In this document: one piece after another, positions 35,795 through 45,870 of the stretch
Position numbering within the stretch: position 1 is the first letter of the stretch
Layout of the letters: each line of letters starts with the position of its first letter
Origin: Clostridium sp.
GTDB taxonomy: Bacteria; Bacillota; Clostridia; Clostridiales; Clostridiaceae
DNA length: 47,021 nucleotides
Direction: 5' to 3'
NCBI GenBank assembly: GCA_028692255.1
Contig: JAQUXS010000010.1
Span: 1 to 47,021 of the forward strand
Notes under the pieces: model-generated
Told to the model about the DNA's origin: nothing
What the model saw: the letters and a program-made list of their open reading frames with translations, nothing else
Databases searched by the model: none
Position numbers and translations under genes: made by a program

Positions 35795-36451
35795 TTAGTA
35801 AAAATTCATTGGGCAAAAGAAATATGGATTATTAGATCTATAATTTTTGAAAAATGGTTGCACTTTAAAATAAAAATTGAGTCGTTCATCTACAATGGAC
35901 CAGTTGATGTTTTTTATAAATATGTCAATATACTTTTTCCTATCTATACCAAAATCTAAAAAATAGGCATGTTCATACACATCCATAACAAGCAGAGGAA
36001 TATATGTCCATATTGAACCTACATCATGTGCATCTGATCCTATTATATGAAGTCTATTATCTTCAGGACTAAATACTAAAACAGTCCAACCCCTCATGGA
36101 TAATCCAACTTTCCTAAAATAGTTATAAAAATTTTCAAAGCTTAAAAAGTCTTGCATTATAAGTTTTGAAATCATATTTGGAGACCCTTTATATTTACCC
36201 GTTATATTTTGAAAATATAGTTCGTGAAGTTTTACACCATTTATAGCATAAGTTTCACCAAGTTTTAAACTTCTCATAGCACTGTAAGTTGAATTTCCCT
36301 CTCCGTATTTATTTGCATCCACAGGCATGTTCCATATTTCATTTAATTTATTTATATATCCTTTATATAGGGTATAATGTTCTTCAAGTTGTTTTGGAGT
36401 TATAGAAGAAACAGTGGAAAAATCATAAGATTTAGCTTGTATGTTGTTCAT
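35795..36451 (-). CDS. Divergent Fe/Mn superoxide dismutase family protein
   Basis: 218 residues with the order of an Fe/Mn superoxide dismutase. Metal ligands fit H25 (EEHYTLYKGY), H76 (KLHELYFQN), D157 and H161 (DVYEHAYFLDF). RGWTVLVFSPEDNRL matches the GxGWxWL segment. Differences from typical enzymes: DVYEHAY has Tyr where Trp is usual, and SDAHD has His142 where Mn enzymes have Gln. A C-terminal tail (FFKNYRSNNPYFFCPMNFY) is rich in aromatics and has one Cys. Such tails suggest a spore-coat or surface role, but this is inference. The frame opens at 36466; AAAGGA precedes the ATG at 36451. Confidence 0.8.
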   Translation of the reverse strand: MNNIQAKSYDFSTVSSITPKQLEEHYTLYKGYINKLNEIWNMPVDANKYGEGNSTYSAMRSLKLGETYAINGVKLHELYFQNITGKYKGSPNMISKLIMQDFLSFENFYNYFRKVGLSMRGWTVLVFSPEDNRLHIIGSDAHDVGSIWTYIPLLVMDVYEHAYFLDFGIDRKKYIDIFIKNINWSIVDERLNFYFKVQPFFKNYRSNNPYFFCPMNFY

Positions 36452-36529
36452 AATATATCCTTTCATTAATTATATATTAATAGTTTATTTTTTGTGTATT
36501 CAAAATGTTAAAAATATTTAAAAAATGTA

Positions 36530-36559
36530 TTGACAGTATTGTGTCTTACATGTTATTAT
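36530..36559 (+). promoter_or_regulatory. Promoter of the T-box/trpP unit
   Basis: TTGACA (36530-36535), 18-base spacer, TATTAT (36554-36559) with TG at 36551-36552. Transcription would start near 36566, just before the T-box leader. Confidence 0.65.
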
Positions 36560-36569
36560 TTTTTTAAAT

Positions 36570-36843
36570 TAATAAATCCATTGACAAGGATTAGTAGCAA
36601 TTATGTCTAATTTAAAGAGAGCTGGGGATGGTGTGATCCTAGTATTTTGACTTTTGGTGAATGGACCTTGTAGGAGTAAAACGAAATTCTTTATGAAGAG
36701 TAGTGGTTAACGTGTACCTCACGTTATAGGGGTTAGAGTATGATTGTACTTGAAAAAGAGGTGTGTTTTACTTACACAATTTAGGTGGTACCGCGGAATT
36801 GTCTCCGTCCTGATATTTATTTCAGGACGGAGTTTTTATTTTA
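36570..36843 (+). promoter_or_regulatory. T-box leader, tryptophan-specific, with terminator
   Basis: The leader carries a stem I start with AGAGAG near 36616 and a specifier loop GAA-TGG-ACC, with the Trp codon TGG at 36662-36664. The T-box AGGTGGTACCGCGG is at 36783-36796. The terminator is CTCCGTCCTG (36803-36812) with CAGGACGGAG (36823-36832) and a T-run. Uncharged tRNA-Trp should bind and favour readthrough, turning on the downstream tryptophan transporter when Trp is scarce. The codon agrees with the gene it controls. Confidence 0.92.
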
Positions 36844-36888
36844 TAAACAAGAAATTATAAATTTAAATTATTTAGGGGGAATTACATT

Positions 36889-37398
36889 ATGAATATTAGA
36901 AAACTAACTACTAACGGATTGCTTTTAGCAATAGGAGCATTACTTCATCAAATAACACCGGCAATTTTTTTTGGTATGAAGCCAGACTTTTCACTTATAA
37001 TGCTTTTTGTAATACTTATGTATAATGAAGATTATAAAACATGCATAAGTGCAGGAATAATTGCAGGAATTCTAGCTGCTGCAACAACTACATTTCCAGG
37101 TGGACAGATTCCAAATGTAATTGATAAGATTATAACAACTAATATTATGTTCTTTGCAATAAAATTAGTTGGAAATTCAATCAATAAGCAAGTTAAAATG
37201 ATTCTTACTACTTTAATTGGAACTTTTATCAGTGGTACTGTATTTTTAACTTCTGCACTTATTCTTGCAGGACTTCCAGCAAGCTTTGAAATTTTATTTT
37301 TGTCAGTTGTGTTGCCTGCTTGTATAGTAAATACAATTATGGCCATGATTGTATTTAACTCTCTGAATATTGCAATGAGAGGAAGAACTACAATATAA
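36889..37398 (+). CDS. trpP: Tryptophan transport protein (TrpP family)
   Basis: 169-residue membrane protein of about five to six helices. It carries NGLLLAIGALLHQITPAIFFGMKPDFSL and the AAATTTFPGGQIPN segment typical of TrpP, a substrate-binding-type tryptophan uptake protein. The Trp-specific T-box in front is independent support for the substrate. AGGGGG lies before the ATG. Followed by its own terminator, so monocistronic. Confidence 0.9.
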   Translation: MNIRKLTTNGLLLAIGALLHQITPAIFFGMKPDFSLIMLFVILMYNEDYKTCISAGIIAGILAAATTTFPGGQIPNVIDKIITTNIMFFAIKLVGNSINKQVKMILTTLIGTFISGTVFLTSALILAGLPASFEILFLSVVLPACIVNTIMAMIVFNSLNIAMRGRTTI

Positions 37399-37411
37399 AT
37401 TAATTTGTAAC

Positions 37412-37446
37412 AAAAAGAATCGGCATTCATTGTCGATTCTTTTTTA
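37412..37446 (+). terminator. Terminator of trpP
   Basis: AAAAAGAATCG (37412-37422) pairs with CGATTCTTTTT (37434-37444) around an 11-base loop, with T-run. Confidence 0.85.
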
Positions 37447-37527
37447 GTATAAATTTTAATGTTTCAAAATAATATAGTTAAGGGAACAGTTATAATTACA
37501 TTACTAATTTTAATGGGGGATGAGAAA

Positions 37528-38205
37528 ATGAGATATACAAGGTATGATTTAAAAAGGAAAAAGAGAAATAATGGAGTGCTTATTTTAATTTTTGCATTAA
37601 TAATTATTAGTGCTATATTAATTGGAACAGCTATGTCAAAAGTTATCTTTAGGTATGGAAAAGGTTCTTACAATAATGCAGTTTCAAATAATAATAGTAG
37701 TGTTGTGTACAAGTATACGTTTTTTCAGTGTGGATTGTTTTCAAAAAAAGAAAATGCAGATGCACTTGTTAAATCACTTGAAAATGTGGCCAAGATGGTT
37801 GAAGTTCCTGATAATGGGAAGATAAGGGTTATAACAGGTATATATAAAAATGGTAGCAATTCATATAATGCAATGGTAAAAACATTTAAAAATAACTCAA
37901 CAAGTTATAAGAATATAGATTATACATTTAAAAGTGATAAATGTAATGATGAGATAGCAGCCATTATAAATGCAAATTTACAAATTATAGATAGATCAAG
38001 CCAAAGTGGAGTAGAAAATGTTAAAACCAAATCTCTAAAAAAATGGACAAGTAATTTGGAAAAAATAGATAGTACTTATAAAAACAGTAAGAATTTAAAT
38101 GATTTAAAAGCTTACATTGGTAAAATGGCAAACACATATAACGGTAATAATATAGATGACAATATAACTTTTTTGTTTAATGAGTTAAAAAAGGTAAAAG
38201 AATAA
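37528..38205 (+). CDS. Membrane-anchored SPOR-like domain protein
   Basis: 225 residues. A basic cytoplasmic N-terminus (RYTRYDLKRKKRNNG) is followed by one TM at about 17-37, then an extracellular part. Residues about 60-125 (YKYTFFQCGLFSKKENADALVKSLENVA, then IRVITGIYKNG) look like a SPOR domain, which binds denuded peptidoglycan glycans at division or sporulation septa. The C-terminal 100 residues are helical and unassigned. The frame opens at 37459, but GGGGGATGAG lies before the ATG at 37528. Position ahead of the cell-shape cluster fits a wall-related role. Confidence 0.7.
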   Translation: MRYTRYDLKRKKRNNGVLILIFALIIISAILIGTAMSKVIFRYGKGSYNNAVSNNNSSVVYKYTFFQCGLFSKKENADALVKSLENVAKMVEVPDNGKIRVITGIYKNGSNSYNAMVKTFKNNSTSYKNIDYTFKSDKCNDEIAAIINANLQIIDRSSQSGVENVKTKSLKKWTSNLEKIDSTYKNSKNLNDLKAYIGKMANTYNGNNIDDNITFLFNELKKVKE

Positions 38206-38402
38206 TAACTTCATTAAATTTTGAATAAAATTCTAATTTATGGCAATGAATTAGAAATGTGTATATTAGTGTATTTATAGTGCTACATACAATTAAAAAC
38301 AAAGTAAAAAAAAATTATTAATAAGTTGTGAAATACTTGTTTAACTCTATATTAAATGATAAACTATATTAGATGTATAAAGAATATGGGGGATATGGTA
38401 AT
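38206..38402. other. Intergenic region before DUF4321
   Basis: A/T-rich, no gene. Contains the inverted repeat TTCTAATT (38231-38238) / AATTAGAA (38249-38256) without a T-run; function unclear. Confidence 0.4.
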
Positions 38403-38657
38403 ATGATAGGGAAAAATTCGAAGTATTTCATATTTCTTATTGTTTTAGGGGGATTAGGAGGAACTGTAGTTGGAGATTTAGTGGGTACTCGTTTTGATAA
38501 GCTTGCTTTCTTAAAGAGTGCGTATACAATAGGAACTTATAAACCCCTTATTTTGGATTTGAAAATAATGAGTTTGACATTTGGAGTAAACATTAGTATC
38601 AACATAATGACTATAATAGGTATAATATTGGCAATACTGTTAAGTAAGAAACATTAG
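38403..38657 (+). CDS. DUF4321 small membrane protein
   Basis: 84 residues with two hydrophobic segments (about 8-28 with IVLGGLGGTVVGDLVG, and about 58-80) and the GxxGGxxGD pattern of DUF4321. Function is unknown. In clostridia this family typically sits next to maf, as here (13 bases upstream). The frame opens at 38373, but GGGGGAT upstream favours the ATG at 38403. First gene of the maf-radC-mre operon. Confidence 0.72.
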   Translation: MIGKNSKYFIFLIVLGGLGGTVVGDLVGTRFDKLAFLKSAYTIGTYKPLILDLKIMSLTFGVNISINIMTIIGIILAILLSKKH

Positions 38658-38670
38658 GAAGTGGAAGCAT

Positions 38671-39264
38671 ATGAACTTTATTTTAGCATCTGGTTCTCCT
38701 AGAAGAGTTGAGCTTTTTAAAAGAATCGTAGATAAATTCAGCATTATTGTAAGTGAATTTGACGAAAAAAAAGTTAAATTTAATGGAGATGTATCTGAAT
38801 ATGTTAAAACACTTGCAGCGTCAAAAGCTAAAAAAGTAGCCCAAAAGCAATCATTGCGAAAATACAAGAATAGTGATTCTATTATAATAGGCTTTGATAC
38901 TGTTGTGTCAATTAATAATATGGTGCTTGGAAAGCCAAAAGATGAAAAAAGTGCATTTGAAATGCTTAAAATGTTGAGTGGAAAAGAGCATACAGTATAC
39001 ACTGGAATTGCAATTTTAAACTTAAATACTAATAAAATAAAGTGTGATTATGCATGTACTAAAGTAAGGTTTTCTAATTTATCCGATGAAATGATATTAA
39101 AATACATTCATTCAGAAGAATATAAAGATAAAGCTGGGGCGTACGCTATTCAAGGTAAAGCTTCAGTATTTGTTGAATCAATAGAGGGTTGTTTTTATAA
39201 TGTTGTAGGTTTGCCACTTAATAAGCTTAATAAAATGTTTGGGGAGATGGGGATAAATTTATAG
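38671..39264 (+). CDS. maf: Maf family nucleoside triphosphate pyrophosphatase (dTTP/UTP type)
   Basis: 197 residues. N-terminal ILASGSPRRVELFK, then FDTVVSINNMVLGKPKDEKSAFEMLKMLSGKEHTVYTG, then GAYAIQGKASVFVESIEGCFYNVVGLPL. This is the Maf/YhdE fold that hydrolyses noncanonical or excess dTTP and UTP. In Bacillus it is linked to septum control and lies next to mreB, as here. GGAAGTGGAAG precedes the ATG. Confidence 0.93.
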   Translation: MNFILASGSPRRVELFKRIVDKFSIIVSEFDEKKVKFNGDVSEYVKTLAASKAKKVAQKQSLRKYKNSDSIIIGFDTVVSINNMVLGKPKDEKSAFEMLKMLSGKEHTVYTGIAILNLNTNKIKCDYACTKVRFSNLSDEMILKYIHSEEYKDKAGAYAIQGKASVFVESIEGCFYNVVGLPLNKLNKMFGEMGINL

Positions 39265-39276
39265 CGAGGTGTATTA

Positions 39277-39963
39277 ATGAATAATTCACTAAAAATTTTC
39301 GATTTTCCCCAAAATGAGAGACCACGAGAAAGAATGTTTAGATATGGTGCAAAGGTTCTGTCAAATTGTGAACTTTTGGCTATTATTCTTAGAACAGGAA
39401 CTTCTAAAGAAAATGTCCTAGATATTTCCAATAGACTTTTGGTTAAGGGTGGAGGTCTCAATGGCGTTTTAAAACTTGATTTTAATGAACTCATAGAAGT
39501 AAGAGGAATAGGAGAAGCTAAAGCAATGCAAATCATTGCATTGGGGGAGCTTTTAAAAAGGGTTAAGACATATAAATCAGGAGACAACTATAAAATTACT
39601 AAACCCTATGATGCTGCACAGCTTGTTATGCAGGAAATGAAAAATTACAATAGAGAGAGATTGCGAGTTATTTTGCTTAATACAAAGAATGTAGTCATTC
39701 GAATATCTGATATTTCTGTGGGAAATTTAAATTCTTCAATAGTTCATCCGAGAGAAGTATTTAGTGAGGCTATTTTATGGCATAGTGCCGCAATTATAAT
39801 ATGTCATAATCACCCATCAGGAGATCCTACACCTAGTAATGAAGATATCAATATTACAGCCAGACTTAAAGAGTGTGGAAAAATAATTGGAATTGATGTT
39901 TTAGACCATATTATTATAGGTGACGGTGTTTATGTTAGCTTTAAAGAAAAAGGAATTTATTGA
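39277..39963 (+). CDS. radC: RadC family JAB/MPN protein
   Basis: 228 residues. An N-terminal helix-hairpin-helix part (ERPRERMFRYGAKVLSNCELLAIILRTG, VRGIGEAKAMQI) is followed by a JAMM metalloprotease-like domain (VHPREVFSEAI, then HNHPSGDPTPSNEDI). The historical DNA-repair role is doubtful; the family's real function is unsettled. Lies 12 bases after maf and 21 before mreB, the classic order in Firmicutes. Confidence 0.93.
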   Translation: MNNSLKIFDFPQNERPRERMFRYGAKVLSNCELLAIILRTGTSKENVLDISNRLLVKGGGLNGVLKLDFNELIEVRGIGEAKAMQIIALGELLKRVKTYKSGDNYKITKPYDAAQLVMQEMKNYNRERLRVILLNTKNVVIRISDISVGNLNSSIVHPREVFSEAILWHSAAIIICHNHPSGDPTPSNEDINITARLKECGKIIGIDVLDHIIIGDGVYVSFKEKGIY

Positions 39964-39969
39964 TATTGA

Positions 39970-41004
<1,035 letters not shown>

Positions 41005-41006
41005 AA

Positions 41007-41852
41007 ATGAAATTTTTTAAAAATAGACTGGCAGTAACAATAGTAGTTCTGTCAGTTACATTTTTGATTTTAATTGGAGTAAGTGTTAAGAGACAAAATG
41101 CTTCATTTTTAGAAAGTGGTGTTGGTACTGCTTTTACTTCAGTTCAGGGAGTAATTTATAAAGCTTCAAACGGTGTTAAGGATTGGTTTAGTTTTGTTAT
41201 ACATTTTTCAGAGATAAAACAGGAAAATACTAGTTTGAAATCTGAAAATATAAGCATGAAAAAGAAAGTTTCGTCATACGATTCACTGCAAAAAAAATAT
41301 GATAAACTGGCTGCTCTTGAAAGCCTTGAAGACCAGAAAAATGAGTACGATTATGTTAATTGCAATGTAATTGGTAGAGGCAGCGGAGACGCAGAAGATA
41401 GCTTTGCTATTGATAAAGGTAAAAATGATGGGATAAGAATTGGATTAGCTGTAATTACTGAAGATGGATTAGTTGGAAGAGTTATAAGTGTATATGGCAG
41501 TTATAGTATAATTGGAAGTTTGAATAACGTTAATATACAAGTTGCGGCAATGGATCAAAGTACAAGAGATAATAGTGGAATAGTAAAAGGATATTTAGAT
41601 TCTAACAATAATAAACTTGCTATTCTTGACGGATTAGAACAAAATGCTGATGTAAAAAAAGGTGATGAAATTATAACTTATGGTACTCTTTATCCAAAAG
41701 ATATACCAATCGGTCAAGTTATAAGTGTAGGAGAAGATACATCAACAGTAAGTAAAAATGCAGTAATAAAACCATATGTTGATTTTAATAAATTAGAAGT
41801 GGTTTCAGTTGTTAAACCAAAGAATAATGATGTAAGTGAAATAAAGTACTAG
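41007..41852 (+). CDS. mreC: Rod shape-determining protein MreC
   Basis: 281 residues. One N-terminal TM (about 7-25) is followed by a coiled coil (about 70-105; EIKQENTSLKSENISMKKKV) and two extracellular beta barrels (VIGRGSGDAEDSFAIDKGKNDGI; GDEIITYGTLYPKDIPIG). Links MreB to the PBP2 wall synthase outside the membrane. Start directly after mreB. Confidence 0.95.
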   Translation: MKFFKNRLAVTIVVLSVTFLILIGVSVKRQNASFLESGVGTAFTSVQGVIYKASNGVKDWFSFVIHFSEIKQENTSLKSENISMKKKVSSYDSLQKKYDKLAALESLEDQKNEYDYVNCNVIGRGSGDAEDSFAIDKGKNDGIRIGLAVITEDGLVGRVISVYGSYSIIGSLNNVNIQVAAMDQSTRDNSGIVKGYLDSNNNKLAILDGLEQNADVKKGDEIITYGTLYPKDIPIGQVISVGEDTSTVSKNAVIKPYVDFNKLEVVSVVKPKNNDVSEIKY

Positions 41853-41861
41853 GGTGATTAT

Positions 41862-42359
41862 ATGAATGTAAAAAAAATTATAATTTTAATAGTTTTAATT
41901 TTCGTTCTTGAAATTCTTGATAATACCATAGTACCTTTTTTATCCGTATATGGTTTTTATCCAAGCTTATTATTTATATTTGCTATCTGTTATTCAATAT
42001 TAAATGGTAGATGGTCTGCTTTAAAAATAGGAATTATTACTGGAGCAATTCAAGATTTATTTTTTGTAAATGCTTTTGGTATAAATACTCTTATAAATAT
42101 GATTTTATGTATTCTTGCAGCAGAGATAGGGAAAAATCTTTTTAGACAAAAAAGGCTAATACCTGTTCTTACTGTGTTTTTAATTGTATTTTTAAAAGGC
42201 CTATTTATTTTTTGTTTAACATATGTTTTTGGAATTTATACTAATGTATACAAGAGTGTTTTTATTGCATTATACAGTTTTGTTGTAGCTATAATTATAT
42301 ATAAACCAATATATAATTTGTGTCAAAAACCTTATATGATCAAAAGATGGAAGTTTTAA
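41862..42359 (+). CDS. mreD: Rod shape-determining protein MreD
   Basis: 165 residues, almost all hydrophobic with about five to six TM helices. It carries SLLFIFAICYSILNGRWSALKIGIITGAIQDLFF, the usual MreD signature. Membrane partner of MreC. Nine bases after mreC and twelve before the PBP2 gene. Confidence 0.92.
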   Translation: MNVKKIIILIVLIFVLEILDNTIVPFLSVYGFYPSLLFIFAICYSILNGRWSALKIGIITGAIQDLFFVNAFGINTLINMILCILAAEIGKNLFRQKRLIPVLTVFLIVFLKGLFIFCLTYVFGIYTNVYKSVFIALYSFVVAIIIYKPIYNLCQKPYMIKRWKF

Positions 42360-42371
42360 AGTGGTGATAAA

Positions 42372-45056
42372 ATGGAAAACAAAAGAAAGTTCAAGAAAAT
42401 TTTTAATAGATATACTGTATTAGTATTTATTATGATAGCATTGTTTGCCACAATTGTTTGGAAGCTTTATTCCTTGCAAGTTTCTAGTGGTCAATATTAT
42501 AGTGATACGGCAAATACCAATTCACATAAGTTAATACCTGTTACAGCACCAAGAGGATATATTACAGATAAAAATGGTGTTAAACTTGCAACAGATGTTC
42601 AAAGCTATGAACTCACTTATACTGATACAACAGAAAGCAATAAACAGCTTTTTAAAACACTACAAAAAGTATTTCAAATATTAGATGAAAATGGAGAAAG
42701 TCAAGCAGATAGCTTTGCATTAAAGACAAATCCATATAGATTTGAATTTAATACAAGCGATTCAAGTGAAATTGAAAAACTTCAACTTAGATTTTTGAAG
42801 GATAGAGGACTTGATTCTTCAATACTAAAACAATATTTTAAGGGTAAAAAAGAAAGTGACTTAACTTCAGCAGAAACATCAAAGTTAAATGATATGCTTT
42901 TAAAGCTTACACCAGAAGAGGTTTATAACCAGCTTGTAAAAAACTATGGTGTTATTAGTGGACTAAAAAGTATTGGTATAAGTTACAACGATAATGATGT
43001 TAGAAGATATCTTATAGTTAAAGATGCAATTAAAATGAATAGTTTTTCGGGATATAAGCCTGTTGTTATAGCAAGTAACATTAAAAAAGATACAGCTCTT
43101 ATATTTATGCAAAGTCTTTCAGAACTTCCAGGAATAAATGTTGACAATCAGCCAATACGACAATATCCTTATGGAAAATTAGGATCTTCTGTACTTGGAT
43201 ATTTGAGCAAAATAAATACGGATCAGCAGGAAAAATATGAAGAAAAAGGTTATGATGTAAGCAGTGATTTAATAGGAGCTTCAGGAATTGAAGGAGCAAT
43301 GGAAGATAGATTAAGAGGTAGTAACGGTGGTAAAATTGTTCAAGTTGACAAGCAGGGAAGAATTACTAATGAGCTCGCTGAGAGGGAAGCTTCCCCAGGA
43401 CAAAATGTTCAGCTTACATTAGATTCAACTGTTCAGTATGCTGCAGAGCAGGCACTTCAAACCCAAATGCAGTCTCTACAAAAAACAGGTATGGTTCAGG
43501 ATCAGAATGTAACTAATGCTACAAGAGGTGCTGCAGTTGCAATAGACGTTAAAACTGGAGCAGTTATTGCACTTGTAAGTCTTCCTGGATTTAATCCAAA
43601 TGATTTTGCAAATTCACAAGGTCTTTCTGATTCCCAAATTCAGCAGTATTTTAATCCTGATTATGAAACAATGGCAAAACAAAAGGGCTTTTCACAGGAT
43701 AAAATAAACATGATGTTTCCTATAGATACTAGCATAAGTGGTAATACTACTAGGCGAAAAGACACTTATGATTATTTTCCAAAGCAGCTTTATGATTATG
43801 CAACTATGTCACTTATTCCATCTGGTTCTACTTTTAAGCCGATTACTGCTGTTGCAGGACTTGAATCTGGTGCTATAGATGAAGGTACAACTTATGATGA
43901 CCAAGGTTTCTTCGATCTTGGAGGAGGAAATCTAGATCAGTTTAAATCAGATGGTGCAAATGGTGTAGTTAATGTTGTAAGTGCAATAGCTAAATCAAGT
44001 AACCCATTTTTCATGAATGTAGGTGGACTTTTAAGATCAAAATTTGGAGATGACGAACTTGCAAAATATGCTTGGAGTTTTGGACTTGGTGCAAATCCAA
44101 GCGATCCAAAGGCTGCAAGTACTGGAATTGAAATAGCAGAAAATTTTGGTCAGGTTTATAATACTTATTCACAGAAAAAGTTGTCTGCCCAGGAATTTGT
44201 GCTTAATGTTGAACAAGATTTAAGTACAGGTAAAGGTGGAAATGGAACAACTATTCCACAGATTGACCTTTATGATAGATCTTCTGACAGTAAAACAGTA
44301 GCTAGTATAAAGACAAATATAAAAAATGCAATTCAAGATTCAGTTAAGAATGGAACTTTTTCAAAACAAAATTATATGGACATGTTTAAACAACTTATAA
44401 GTGCAGATTCACAGTACACCGGAAAGAATATTACGGATTCACAGATTTCAGCTGCTGTTGAAGATGTAAGATATCAGGCAGTGCAAACTGGGTATGGATC
44501 TTTAAAATTACCATATAACATATATAACGCAGCTATAGGACAAGGTATGGATGCCTTTACGCCTCTTCAGCTTGCAGACTATGTGGCTACTCTTGTTAAT
44601 GGAGGAAATAGATATAAAATCCACTTAGTTGACAAGATAACAGATTCTACTGGAAAAGTAATAGATCAAATTCAGCCTGAAGTGCTTAATAAAGCTGATA
44701 TGAGTGAAAAGACAAGGCAACTTGTAATGGAAGGAATGGATAACGTTACAGCTGATGGTACTGCAGCACAGGCATTCCAAAACTTCCCTATTGCTACTGG
44801 TGGTAAAACAGGTACTGCACAGCCATTTTCACCTGATATCCAGGCTGCAACAGGAAGATCCGATTATGCAACCTATGTAGGATATGCACCAGCTAATGAC
44901 CCACAAATTGCAGTGTCAGTGGTTATATTTGATGGTGGTTATGGTAGCTATGCAGCAAATGTAGCTAGAGGAATATATGAAGGGTACTTTAAGGATCAAC
45001 TTCAAAAAATGAATTATCCCTTTGATATTGATGTGAATCCTAAACCTGAAAATTAA
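42372..45056 (+). CDS. mrdA: Class B penicillin-binding protein 2 with large insertion
   Basis: 894 residues, much longer than E. coli PBP2 (633). A short cytoplasmic N-terminus and TM (about 14-37) are followed by a pedestal domain (APRGYITDKNGVKLA; GAMEDRLRG) and the transpeptidase. Active-site motifs are SxxK with S486 (GSTFK), SxN at 542-544 (SSN) and KTG at 812-814. SxxK to SxN has normal spacing, but SxN to KTG is 268 residues against roughly 157 in E. coli. About 110 extra residues are therefore inserted (near 575-700, SAQEFVLNVEQDLSTGKGGNG onward). Cross-links peptidoglycan in the elongasome with MreBCD. Last gene of the mre unit. Confidence 0.93.
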   Translation: MENKRKFKKIFNRYTVLVFIMIALFATIVWKLYSLQVSSGQYYSDTANTNSHKLIPVTAPRGYITDKNGVKLATDVQSYELTYTDTTESNKQLFKTLQKVFQILDENGESQADSFALKTNPYRFEFNTSDSSEIEKLQLRFLKDRGLDSSILKQYFKGKKESDLTSAETSKLNDMLLKLTPEEVYNQLVKNYGVISGLKSIGISYNDNDVRRYLIVKDAIKMNSFSGYKPVVIASNIKKDTALIFMQSLSELPGINVDNQPIRQYPYGKLGSSVLGYLSKINTDQQEKYEEKGYDVSSDLIGASGIEGAMEDRLRGSNGGKIVQVDKQGRITNELAEREASPGQNVQLTLDSTVQYAAEQALQTQMQSLQKTGMVQDQNVTNATRGAAVAIDVKTGAVIALVSLPGFNPNDFANSQGLSDSQIQQYFNPDYETMAKQKGFSQDKINMMFPIDTSISGNTTRRKDTYDYFPKQLYDYATMSLIPSGSTFKPITAVAGLESGAIDEGTTYDDQGFFDLGGGNLDQFKSDGANGVVNVVSAIAKSSNPFFMNVGGLLRSKFGDDELAKYAWSFGLGANPSDPKAASTGIEIAENFGQVYNTYSQKKLSAQEFVLNVEQDLSTGKGGNGTTIPQIDLYDRSSDSKTVASIKTNIKNAIQDSVKNGTFSKQNYMDMFKQLISADSQYTGKNITDSQISAAVEDVRYQAVQTGYGSLKLPYNIYNAAIGQGMDAFTPLQLADYVATLVNGGNRYKIHLVDKITDSTGKVIDQIQPEVLNKADMSEKTRQLVMEGMDNVTADGTAAQAFQNFPIATGGKTGTAQPFSPDIQAATGRSDYATYVGYAPANDPQIAVSVVIFDGGYGSYAANVARGIYEGYFKDQLQKMNYPFDIDVNPKPEN

Positions 45057-45064
45057 AACATAAA

Positions 45065-45116
45065 ATATGCTGTCTTAGATAGATGTAATTTCTATATTAA
45101 GGCAGCTTTTTTATTT
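45065..45116 (+). terminator. Terminator after the PBP2 gene
   Basis: GCTGTCTTAGATAGA (45069-45083) pairs imperfectly with TCTATATTAAGGCAGC (45091-45106), then TTTTTTA. Separates mre-pbp from minCDE. Confidence 0.85.
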
Positions 45117-45222
45117 AATTTAATAAAAAATTAAATATTTACAATAAATTATTTTTTTTAGAAGGATTTTTTAAATAAATGTTGAAATAATATAGTTGAA
45201 CTTAAAGCCTTTGGAGGTTAAC

Positions 45223-45855
45223 ATGAACGAAGATAAAATCATTTTAAAAGGGAATAAAGAAGGTCTAAATGTAATTATCGATATGAATCATTTTAAAGAT
45301 TTTGATGAAATGATCGAAATATTAGAGAAGAAGCTTTCAAGAGGTAAAAGGTTTTATAAGGGTTGTACTCTTAAAATTACTACGCAGTTAAAATTTTTAA
45401 ATAGCAGACAGCTTAGAGAATTAAAGGACATTTTGTTCGATGGATTTTTAATTAAGGATTGTATATTTGAAGATGTTGAAGAGAAATCAGGAAAGGTATT
45501 TTCAGGAATATATGAAGGAAGAACAAAATTTATAAGAAGAACTGTAAGAAGTGGACAGGTTATAGATTATTCTGGAAATGTAGTGATAATTGGGGATGTA
45601 AATCCAGGGTCGGAGATTTTTGCATCAGGGAATATTATAGTTCTAGGTAGTTTAAGAGGAGAAGTTCATGCGGGAGTGACTGGTAATGGAAAAGCTATAA
45701 TAGCTGCTTTTAGGTTGGAGCCAAGTGTGCTTCAAATAGCAGGTACAATGACAAAAGCACCAGATAATGAACAAAACCCTAACTATCCTGAAGTTGCAAA
45801 GAAAAAAGGAGAAAACATAATTGTAGAACCGTACTCACCAAATAAATTTTTCTAA
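45223..45855 (+). CDS. minC: Septum site-determining protein MinC
   Basis: 210 residues. The N-terminal domain inhibits FtsZ. The C-terminal right-handed beta-helix ([42 protein letters not shown]) binds MinD. The frame opens at 45196, but GGAGG sits before the ATG at 45223. First gene of minCDE, 15 bases before minD. Confidence 0.95.
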   Translation: MNEDKIILKGNKEGLNVIIDMNHFKDFDEMIEILEKKLSRGKRFYKGCTLKITTQLKFLNSRQLRELKDILFDGFLIKDCIFEDVEEKSGKVFSGIYEGRTKFIRRTVRSGQVIDYSGNVVIIGDVNPGSEIFASGNIIVLGSLRGEVHAGVTGNGKAIIAAFRLEPSVLQIAGTMTKAPDNEQNPNYPEVAKKKGENIIVEPYSPNKFF

Positions 45856-45870
45856 TGGAGGTATATTTTA

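Noticed and set aside
38231-38256. Terminator after the SPOR-like gene
   Set aside because: An 8-base A/T-rich inverted repeat without a T-run; too weak to call.
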